In this document: positions 58,039-64,000 of the stretch, in pieces
Position numbering within the stretch: the first letter of the stretch is position 1
How the letters are laid out: each line of letters begins with the position of its first letter
From: Paenarthrobacter sp. AR 02
GTDB taxonomy: Bacteria; Actinomycetota; Actinomycetes; Actinomycetales; Micrococcaceae
Reading direction: 5' to 3'
NCBI RefSeq assembly: GCF_021538675.1
Contig: NZ_JAJUKH010000001.1
Coordinates: forward strand, 620,001-684,000
Length of the DNA: 64,000 bases
The notes under the pieces: model-generated
Databases searched by the model: none
The model's input: only the letters and a program-made list of their open reading frames with translations
What the model was told of the DNA's origin: nothing
Translations under genes and position numbers: made by a program

Positions 58039-58238
58039 GACGGCTTCGGAATCTCACACCCGCCTTGGGGATTCAGGCCGGTGTAATTCAGTGGACCCGC
58101 GACGATGTTGAGCGCAATGGTTGCAAACTGCGAGCATTGCGCGGGCGGGTCGCTGTAGTAACCCCGCTGGCCGGCAGCCACCGCTCCAATAACCAGCCAC
58201 ACCACTACCAGAAGCCCGATGATTGAACCGAACCGCAT
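58035..58238 (-). CDS. Small membrane-anchored protein, first gene of the Nramp operon
   Basis: 67 aa. A hydrophobic N-terminus (GSIIGLLVVVWLVIGAVAAG) then an outside tail with two cysteines (PAQCSQF, GGCEIPKPS) that could form a disulfide. Overlaps the lipoprotein gene by 4 bp. No family recognised by name. Confidence 0.65.
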   Translation of the reverse strand: MRFGSIIGLLVVVWLVIGAVAAGQRGYYSDPPAQCSQFATIALNIVAGPLNYTGLNPQGGCEIPKPS

Positions 58239-58291
58239 ATCAACCTCAATCGCTGAGTTGGCTGCACCCCGCCGCAGTCACTGATTACGAG

Positions 58292-58329
58292 TGCGGCCGC
58301 AGCCGGAATTTCTTCCGCCCGCGGCCGCA
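58292..58329 (-). terminator. Terminator hairpin after the 58341-58759 pair
   Basis: Outer stem TGCGGCCGC/GCGGCCGCA (58292-58300 with 58321-58329) and inner stem CGGAA/TTCCG, 11 bp past the stop at 58341 on the minus strand. Confidence 0.75.
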
Positions 58330-58340
58330 AAAGCCCACTG

Positions 58341-58604
58341 TCAGTCCGTGGGATTGGTTTCGGTGGTCAAACCGCGATTATCCGCGGTTTTCTCATCCTT
58401 TTCCTCTGCCGGTCCCGGCGGATTTGCTGATTCGCTGGGTCCGGCATCAACGGCATCCTCTGGAGCTTCCTCGGGACCGTCGCTGACCGGCACCTGCCCA
58501 CCGGTTCCGGGCACGTCCGGGTCCCTGGGAAGGGGGCGCCCGGGCGTAGTTGTTCCGTCGCGAACCTGGGCGTAGCCGGCAACTTCGCTTGGATCAGTTG
58601 TCAT
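58341..58604 (-). CDS. Small disordered Pro/Asp/Glu-rich protein
   Basis: 87 aa, MTTDPSEVAGYAQVRDGTTT then PGRPLPRDPDVPGTGG and an acidic tail. The ATG overlaps the stop of the preceding membrane protein (ATGA). No domain visible; similar in style to the acidic protein at 55082. Confidence 0.55.
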   Translation of the reverse strand: MTTDPSEVAGYAQVRDGTTTPGRPLPRDPDVPGTGGQVPVSDGPEEAPEDAVDAGPSESANPPGPAEEKDEKTADNRGLTTETNPTD

Positions 58605-58759
58605 ACGCGAGACCGGCCCCGGCCCAGCACCCATCCAATGAGGGCCAGCACCAGCAGGATAATTCCTACCCACAGCAGGAAACTGAGGGCTTGGTTAAAT
58701 CCACCGACGAGAAGCAAGATGATCGCAATTACGCCAGCGATTATCAGGAGTGTGTTCAT
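58601..58759 (-). CDS. Small two-span membrane protein (DUF6131-like)
   Basis: 52 aa from the ATG at 58757-58759; an ATG at 58769-58771 is possible but has its GAAGGG directly abutting. MNTLLIIAGVIAIILLLVGG, then LLWVGIILLVLALIGWVLGR and a basic end: two hydrophobic spans. Matches the style of small stress-associated membrane proteins. Coupled to the following disordered protein. Confidence 0.65.
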   Translation of the reverse strand: MNTLLIIAGVIAIILLLVGGFNQALSFLLWVGIILLVLALIGWVLGRGRSRV

Positions 58760-58988
58760 TGAGCTACGCATCCCTTCAATAAATGTTTGTCTATTCAGGA
58801 AGGCGTCCGCTGGTACCCCCGGAGGAGCGCCACCCATGCCAACGGGCACCGATCGGAGAAATTCATCTCCTTATCGCTTACGTACCCTCCCGGAAAAGAG
58901 TTCAAACGAACAATTGCCCGGCAGAAGCACGTTCACAGCATCATGATAGGCGTGCAATGACTTCCAGCGCAGTAGTTGGTCAGGAAAC

Positions 58989-59753
58989 TTAGTAACCTTT
59001 TGATGAAGAAGCTCCCAGAGCACGACTGATCTCCCGGGCGGTTCCTGCTGCAGCCTCGCCGTACTCCTGGTACTTGGTGGGAACAATCCTGCTTGAGGGC
59101 CCCGAAATGGAGATCGATCCCGCCGCCACGCCGCCGGGCCCCAGAAGCGGAACACCGATCGAGGTGATGCCAGTGCTGAGCCCCTGCTCGTTGATGGAAT
59201 ATCCGCGGGCCCGCGTGTCTCCGATCATCGCCCGGAGCTTGGCCGGGTCCACGACGGTTTGCGGTGTCAGTGCTTCAAGCGGACCGGCCAGGTATTCGTC
59301 GACGAAAGCTTCATCGGCGGCTGACAGGTACGCCATGCCGGTCGAGGAAGCGTGCATGGGCAAACGCGAGCCCAGCGGCAGGAAAGCCCGGAGTACGTGC
59401 GGCGTGTCCAGGCGCTCGATGATGAGCATATAGCCGCGGTCCGGCACCGCCAGGTGGACTGTTTCGGTGGTGTCCAGCTGCAGCGCGTTGAGTGGGCCCA
59501 TGGCGGCGTCGCGGATAACAGATCCACTGCTTCCACGGCTGGCAACAGCGAACGCGTGATTCGTCAGCACCCATTTGCCGGCCTGGGCTTCGGACTGCGA
59601 AACCCAGCCCAGCTCCCCCAGTGTCCTCAGGACCCGGAGAACCGTGGCCTTGGGAACATCCACTTCCCGGCTGAGTTCGGACAAACCCGCCGGCTGGTTG
59701 TCGGAGACCGCTTCAAGCACCCGGATTGCCGTGACCACACTCTGCGTACTCAT
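58989..59753 (-). CDS. IclR family transcriptional regulator
   Basis: 254 aa. N-terminal HTH PAGLSELSREVDVPKATVLR then VLRTLGELGWV, and an IclR effector domain (ETVHLAVPDRGYMLIIERLD, then HASSTGMAYLSAADE). Divergent from the carrier / CoA-transferase / hydratase operon with 111 bp between starts; the palindrome at 59813 is its likely site. Confidence 0.93.
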   Translation of the reverse strand: MSTQSVVTAIRVLEAVSDNQPAGLSELSREVDVPKATVLRVLRTLGELGWVSQSEAQAGKWVLTNHAFAVASRGSSGSVIRDAAMGPLNALQLDTTETVHLAVPDRGYMLIIERLDTPHVLRAFLPLGSRLPMHASSTGMAYLSAADEAFVDEYLAGPLEALTPQTVVDPAKLRAMIGDTRARGYSINEQGLSTGITSIGVPLLGPGGVAAGSISISGPSSRIVPTKYQEYGEAAAGTAREISRALGASSSKGY

Positions 59754-59764
59754 CCACTCTCCCG

Positions 59765-59794
59765 CTTGACGGCCTTTTCCCTGTCCTCTACATT
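59765..59794 (+). promoter_or_regulatory. Candidate promoter of the MatC-like operon
   Basis: TTGACG (59765-59770), 18-bp spacer, TACATT (59789-59794). Confidence 0.5.
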
Positions 59795-59812
59795 ACAGGC
59801 GACTTCCCAAAA

Positions 59813-59827
59813 TGAACCGTTGGTTCA
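59813..59827. promoter_or_regulatory. IclR-type operator
   Basis: TGAACC-GTT-GGTTCA, a perfect 6-bp inverted repeat with a 3-bp centre, typical of IclR-family sites. A further TGAACC lies at 59832-59837. It sits just downstream of the candidate promoter. Confidence 0.6.
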
Positions 59828-59864
59828 TCCAGTGAACCGAAGAAGTTTGATTGGAGAACGGGCT

Positions 59865-61250
59865 ATGGAATTACAAATCGCGGCTCTCGCCATCTTTGTG
59901 GGCGTGTTCGTCATGGCTACCCTGCGCAAAGTGCACATCGGAGTGCTCATGTTCGCAGCGGCAGCAGGCGTCGGCGTGTGGATGGCGGGGATGACCATCG
60001 ACAAGGTAGTAGCGGGATTCCCCATCGGAATCCTGGTCCTCCTGGTAGGCGTCACCTATTTCTTCGCGATCGCCCAAGCGAACGGGACCATCGACGTGAT
60101 CATTGAGCGGGCCATCGCCAAAGTGGGCGACAGGGCATTCTTCCTGCCCTTGGCCTTCTTCGCGCTGACCATTGGAATCTCTGCCATGGGTTCGCCCCTG
60201 GCCGGACTGGTCATGGCGCCCATTGGGATGCCGCTGGCCAAGCGGTACGGCATCGACCGCATGCTCATGGGGATCGCCATCGGCTCGGGCCTCAGTGCTG
60301 GAGGATTCGCGCCCACCAGCTTGTTCGGCATCGTCACCTACGGCACGGCGCGGGCAGCGGGAATCGACCTCGACCCACTGGTTCTCTTCAGCGTGGCACT
60401 GGGCACCAACCTGGCCCTCGTTGCTGCCGCTTACGTCCTCTTCGGCGGCTTCAAACTGCTCAACACCCGTGCCGCAGAGGGTTTTGGCACAGTTGTGCCA
60501 CGATTCAGCAAAGAACGCCCGACGCCGTCGCACCCGTTTGAGCGCGACGGCAACATCGCGAGGGGCAAGCAAGCGGCACAACAAACCGTCCAAGTCCTGG
60601 ACGGCCCACCCGCGGAGGCACCGGCATCGGTCCCTCAACTCAACCGCAACCAGGTCATCACTGTGCTCTGCATGGCGGGTTTGGTCATCACCGTCATCCT
60701 GATGTCCGCGCTCGGCGCCAGCCCGGACATCGGCGTTCTGTGCTTCGCTTTCGCCTCGGTCCTCACCTTGTGCGATCCGCAGTCCGGCAAGTCGGCCGTG
60801 GCCAAGATCGACTGGTCCACGGTCCTGCTGGTGGGCGGGATCATCACGTTCGTCGGAGTGCTTCAGACCATGGGAGCGGTCACCCTGCTCGGCGAAGCAG
60901 CCGGCGCCGTCGGAACCCCGCTCCTGGCCGCGCTGGTGATCTGCGCGATCGGCGGCCTCGTGTCCGCGTTCGCTTCCACCACCGGCATGCTCGCGGCCCT
61001 TGTGCCGCTTGCCTTGCCACTGGTGGCCTCCGGTGACATCGCCGGGTGGGCGGTCATCGCGGCGCTGGGCGTGTGTTCATCCATAGTGGACGTTTCACCG
61101 TTCTCCACTGTCGGCGCCACGTTCGTAGCCACAGTCGACGCCGACGAACGTCCCCGCATCACCACCCTCCTCACCCGGTGGGGCCTGTCCATGGTAGTGG
61201 TCGGCCCGCTCCTTCTGGTGGGTGCCCTGGTGTTGCCCTCCAGCCTCTGA
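59865..61250 (+). CDS. MatC/dicarboxylate-carrier-like (ion-transporter superfamily) permease
   Basis: 461 aa from the ATG at 59865 (TTGGAG before it). About 11-12 membrane spans in two halves joined by a hydrophilic loop (residues about 205-260). ELQIAALAIFVGVFVMATLR then KVHIGVLMFAA and SPLAGLVMAPIGMPLAKRYG resemble the malonate/dicarboxylate carrier MatC group. First gene of an operon with a CoA-transferase and a hydratase, fitting uptake of a dicarboxylic or hydroxy acid. Confidence 0.85.
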   Translation: MELQIAALAIFVGVFVMATLRKVHIGVLMFAAAAGVGVWMAGMTIDKVVAGFPIGILVLLVGVTYFFAIAQANGTIDVIIERAIAKVGDRAFFLPLAFFALTIGISAMGSPLAGLVMAPIGMPLAKRYGIDRMLMGIAIGSGLSAGGFAPTSLFGIVTYGTARAAGIDLDPLVLFSVALGTNLALVAAAYVLFGGFKLLNTRAAEGFGTVVPRFSKERPTPSHPFERDGNIARGKQAAQQTVQVLDGPPAEAPASVPQLNRNQVITVLCMAGLVITVILMSALGASPDIGVLCFAFASVLTLCDPQSGKSAVAKIDWSTVLLVGGIITFVGVLQTMGAVTLLGEAAGAVGTPLLAALVICAIGGLVSAFASTTGMLAALVPLALPLVASGDIAGWAVIAALGVCSSIVDVSPFSTVGATFVATVDADERPRITTLLTRWGLSMVVVGPLLLVGALVLPSSL

Positions 61251-61278
61251 ATCCGCTCCAACGTTAGGTACACAAACC

Positions 61279-62511
61279 ATGCTCAAACCACTCCGCGGGA
61301 TCACCGTGATCGACCTCAGCCGGGCTCTCGCCGGGCCCTATTGCACGGCACTCCTGGCTGACATGGGCGCCAGGATCATCAAGGTGGAAAGCGTCAACGG
61401 CGGTGACACCGCCCGGCAATGGCCGCCATTCCAGGACGGCCACAGCCTCTACTTCGACTCCGTCAACCGCAACAAGGCTTCCGTGTGCCTGGACTTCTAT
61501 TCTGCCGAGGGTCGCGAGATCCTCGCCGGCTTGATCGCCGATGCCGATGTCCTGGTGGAAAACTTCAAACCCGGCACGCTGGACAAAATGGGCTTCACAG
61601 CCGCGCGACTCGAGGAAGTCAACCCGGACCTCGTGTTGGGTTCCGTCAGCGGGTTCGGGAACACCGGGCCCCTCAAGGACGACGCCGGACTGGACCAGGT
61701 CATCCAGGGAATGTCGGGCCTGATGTCCGTCACAGGGCCTGGACCCGGGGAAACATATCGTGTGGGTCTTCCGATCGTGGACATCACATCCGGAATGGTT
61801 TGTGCGTTCGGCATCGTCTCCGCGCTGCTCGGCGCCCGGAACGGCGAACGGCCCGGCCGGGTGTCTACTTCCTTGCTTGAAACCGCGCTGAATCTGTCCG
61901 CATTCCAGGGCCAGAAAGCCCTTAGCCTTGGTGAAGCAGCCACCCCGCAAGGCAACAACCACCCCGTCATCGCGCCTTACGGCACGTTTGCCACCTCCAC
62001 GGAATCCATCAACATCGCCGTGGGAAGCGACAAGCAATGGCGGGCGTTCTGCACGCTGATCGGCGTTCCCTCCGCGCTGGAGGATCCCCGGTTCGCCACC
62101 GGAGCGGATCGTTCGGCCAACCGCGATCAGCTGACAGAACTCATTGAGTCCTCGCTTGCCACCAGGCCCGCTTCCGAGTGGGTTCCGCTGATCAGCCAAG
62201 CCGGTATCCCTTGCGGGCCCATCTTCAACTACACGCAGGCGCTGGCTACTGAGCAAGTGGCCGCGTTGAAGCTCATTCAGCGCCGCCAGCGACGGGACGG
62301 TTCCGAACTCCCCCTCCTGCGCGGGCCGCTGAGCCTGGACGGCGAGGCGAGCGAAATCCATACGCCGCCGCCGCTTCTTGGCGAGCACACAGCGGAGGTT
62401 CTGTTGGAACGTGGAATGACGCACGACGACGTGTCCCGGCTTGAGCGCGAGGGTCGCGTTGTGTGCGGGCCGGCATTCCGGACTTCCGCGGACGCGGGAG
62501 CACGCTCATGA
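61279..62511 (+). CDS. Family III (CaiB/BaiF) CoA-transferase
   Basis: 410 aa. VIDLSRALAGPYCTALLADM then GARIIKVE, the family start, with the nucleophilic-type Asp in GLDQVIQGMSGLMSVTG and the late GIPCGPIFNY motif. These enzymes move CoA between carboxylic acids (oxalate, carnitine, succinate, itaconate and others). 28 bp after the carrier; the stop overlaps the hydratase start by 4 bp. Activates the imported acid. Confidence 0.93.
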   Translation: MLKPLRGITVIDLSRALAGPYCTALLADMGARIIKVESVNGGDTARQWPPFQDGHSLYFDSVNRNKASVCLDFYSAEGREILAGLIADADVLVENFKPGTLDKMGFTAARLEEVNPDLVLGSVSGFGNTGPLKDDAGLDQVIQGMSGLMSVTGPGPGETYRVGLPIVDITSGMVCAFGIVSALLGARNGERPGRVSTSLLETALNLSAFQGQKALSLGEAATPQGNNHPVIAPYGTFATSTESINIAVGSDKQWRAFCTLIGVPSALEDPRFATGADRSANRDQLTELIESSLATRPASEWVPLISQAGIPCGPIFNYTQALATEQVAALKLIQRRQRRDGSELPLLRGPLSLDGEASEIHTPPPLLGEHTAEVLLERGMTHDDVSRLEREGRVVCGPAFRTSADAGARS

Positions 62512-63320
62512 GCATCGCCTCCGAGGTGCGCACCGGCCGCCTTTCCGTTTCAGTTGCCGGCGGTGTGGCGACAGTGGAGATCTCCAACCTTGCCCAGCGC
62601 AACGCCCTGACTAAAGCCATGTGCCTGGAGTTCCAGGAAATCATGCCTCGCTTGGACGCCGATCCTGATGTTTCAGTAATCGTGTTGCGCGGCGCCGGGG
62701 ACACGTTTTGCGCTGGCGCGTCCATCAGCGAGCTCTCCTCCGTCCTGACCGACCCACAACCCGATGGTTCCACGGTGGACCATCTCAGCCTGGCCGATTC
62801 CGCCATTGCTTCCGTGGCGAAGCCGACGGTGGCCTTGGTGGACGGCGCGTGCATGGGTGGTGGCTGGCAGATTGCAGCAGCGTGCGACTTCGTCATCGCC
62901 AACGAACGCGCCGTTATTGGGCTGACCCCGGCGAAGATCGGCATCATCTATCCCCGTCCCGGCTTGGAACGGCTTGTCCGTTTGGTGGGCCACGCCAACG
63001 CAAAGTACATCCTCCTCACGGGACAGACGTTCAGCGCCACTGAAGCCAAAGCGCTTGGCCTGGTGGCCGACGTCGTTCCCTCTGAGTCCTTTGAAGAGAA
63101 GTGCGCAGCACTGATCAACACGCTGCGCAGCCGATCCCGTTTCTCCATGCACGCGATGAAGCGGCTGGTGGATTGTGAGGGGTCAGCGGGTGAACCGGTG
63201 GTGGACCAGGAATGGGCCGATGCCTGGGCTGCGATGCCTGCCAGCCCGGACATGGAGATCGGCATCAGCGCTTTTCTGAACCGCAAGCAACCCCGGTTCC
63301 AGTGGCGGCCCATGGGGTGA
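62508..63320 (+). CDS. Enoyl-CoA hydratase/isomerase family protein
   Basis: 270 aa. Crotonase fold: NLAQRNALTKAMCLEFQEIM, oxyanion-hole segments GAGDTFCAGASISEL and GACMGGGWQIAAACDFVIA, then TPAKIGIIYPRPGLERLV. One of the two usual catalytic glutamates (as in IGLTPAKIGI) is not obvious, so it may be an isomerase, lyase or other crotonase. Acts on the CoA ester made by the preceding enzyme. Confidence 0.9.
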   Translation: MSIASEVRTGRLSVSVAGGVATVEISNLAQRNALTKAMCLEFQEIMPRLDADPDVSVIVLRGAGDTFCAGASISELSSVLTDPQPDGSTVDHLSLADSAIASVAKPTVALVDGACMGGGWQIAAACDFVIANERAVIGLTPAKIGIIYPRPGLERLVRLVGHANAKYILLTGQTFSATEAKALGLVADVVPSESFEEKCAALINTLRSRSRFSMHAMKRLVDCEGSAGEPVVDQEWADAWAAMPASPDMEIGISAFLNRKQPRFQWRPMG

Positions 63321-63344
63321 TCTGCGCCGCATCGCGGGACAATC

Positions 63345-63381
63345 CCTCCCCTCGTTTCGTTGGAAAGGAAACGAGGGGAGG
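63345..63381 (+). promoter_or_regulatory. Hairpin enclosing the ribosome site of the kinase gene
   Basis: A perfect 14-bp stem CCTCCCCTCGTTTC (63345-63358) with GAAACGAGGGGAGG (63368-63381), loop of 9. The right arm is the ribosome site for the ATG at 63386. It may also serve as the terminator of the upstream operon. Confidence 0.7.
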
Positions 63382-63385
63382 CCAC

Positions 63386-63967
63386 ATGCTCATTGTTCTG
63401 ACGGGAATTGACGGTTCAGGAAAGACGACGGCGGCCCGCGCCTTGGTCGATTCGGCCCGCGCCGAGGGACGGAACGCCCTGCTGCTCAGCAACCACGCCG
63501 GCCGGAGGCACTTATCGCTTCTTTCCGCGAGATTCGGCTGGCATCTGCATCCGCGGTTTGTCGATGTCGTTGAGACCGGAATTCGACTCTTCAATGTGCT
63601 GGTGCATCACGCGCGTGCTGAAAAGTGCGACGGGCTGGTGGTGATGGACCGCCACGTCCACTGCCAACTCGCGTTGCGCCAGGCCAACGGATTGGGTCGC
63701 GGCCGTTTGATTCCGTGGCTGCTGGGGAAGCTTCCCGTTCCGGACCTCATGATCCACTTCGACGTCGATCCGCAGCTAGCCCACGAGCGGGTCCTGGCGC
63801 GCGGCACCGACAAGGAATCCCTCGCAGACCTGGTGGCTTTCCGGGCGGCCTACCGATCCCTCCCGGAGTTCGACGACTTCGTGGTGGTTGATGCGAACGG
63901 TACGCCAGAGGACGTACTGGCCCAGCTCAACCGTGCAATGGCCGCAGCCGAGCCGGCCCGGGTTTGA
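63386..63967 (+). CDS. Thymidylate-kinase-like P-loop kinase
   Basis: 193 aa. P-loop GIDGSGKTT at residues 7-15, DRH motif in VVMDRHVHCQLALRQANGLG and a short lid region (ARGTDKESL). It resembles thymidylate kinases but is shorter and lacks the full nucleotide-selecting motif (DRxxxSSxAYQ), so its real nucleotide or other substrate is uncertain. It follows the hydratase gene by 65 bp; the ribosome site is within the hairpin. Confidence 0.82.
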   Translation: MLIVLTGIDGSGKTTAARALVDSARAEGRNALLLSNHAGRRHLSLLSARFGWHLHPRFVDVVETGIRLFNVLVHHARAEKCDGLVVMDRHVHCQLALRQANGLGRGRLIPWLLGKLPVPDLMIHFDVDPQLAHERVLARGTDKESLADLVAFRAAYRSLPEFDDFVVVDANGTPEDVLAQLNRAMAAAEPARV

Positions 63968-64000
63968 GCGTCTTTGGCTTCCGCTTGAGATCCTCTGCAG

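Overview
This window looks like chromosome from a high-GC Gram-positive of the Micrococcaceae, most like Arthrobacter/Paenarthrobacter. The basis is high GC with strong third-position bias, frequent GTG/TTG starts behind GGAGG-type ribosome sites, many ATGA start/stop overlaps, a GlnR-type operator before amt, a mini-protein with an LAxTG sorting motif, and a soil-heterotroph gene mix (pectin lyases, flavin monooxygenases, MFS carriers, IclR/LysR/RpiR regulators). No rRNA, tRNA, CRISPR array, phage or transposase gene was seen. The genus is inferred, not proven.

Layout. 1-9.1 kb: two opposed catabolic blocks. On the minus strand are an IclR regulator, an MHS-type MFS carrier, a Gfo/Idh/MocA dehydrogenase and the start of an Old Yellow Enzyme. 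On the plus strand are a LysR regulator, a YCII-like protein, a zinc alcohol dehydrogenase and a KstD-like flavoprotein, ending in a terminator and three tandem hairpin repeats. 8.4-15.2 kb: a GATase-1 protein, a drug-type MFS, amt with a GlnR box, a DUF1992 protein and a SulP-carbonic anhydrase fusion. 15.4-19.2 kb: a tight operon of acyl-CoA dehydrogenase, fused PIG-L deacetylase/methyltransferase and GT2, opposed by a stand-alone adenylate kinase. 19.4-29.1 kb: pectin-related genes (exo-rhamnogalacturonan-lyase-like and PL11 lyase) sharing an identical LacI-type 12-mer, surrounding an RpiR / MFS-GAF-amidohydrolase locus. 29.5-37.4 kb: a sulfur-flavoured block with three LLM flavin enzymes, a rhodanese, MetNIQ and a GNAT.

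37.4-39.5 kb: a small lower-GC island flanked by near-identical 25-bp direct repeats. It holds a membrane protein and an HTH/zeta-toxin pair preceded by a 43-bp dyad that coincides with a promoter. 39.6-49 kb: an SDR, a processive-type GT2 with a 59-aa LAxTG protein, a GH16-like enzyme, a GT39-like protein and a lipoprotein, then NUDIX, MOSC and a conserved protein. 49-55.5 kb: a heterodimeric ABC exporter, CYTH-CHAD, SRPBCC and an acidic protein. 55.6-58.8 kb: a five-gene operon built on an Nramp homologue with altered metal-site residues and two PRC-barrel proteins, next to a small two-gene membrane/disordered unit. 59-64 kb: an IclR-controlled acid-import/CoA-transferase/hydratase operon and a thymidylate-kinase-like gene whose ribosome site lies inside a hairpin.

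Most promising for new biology: the repeat-flanked HTH-zeta island; the dehydrogenase/PIG-L-methyltransferase/GT2 operon; the MetNIQ-LLM-GNAT sulfur-salvage block; the GT2 plus mini-LAxTG pair; and the Nramp variant with PRC-barrel partners.
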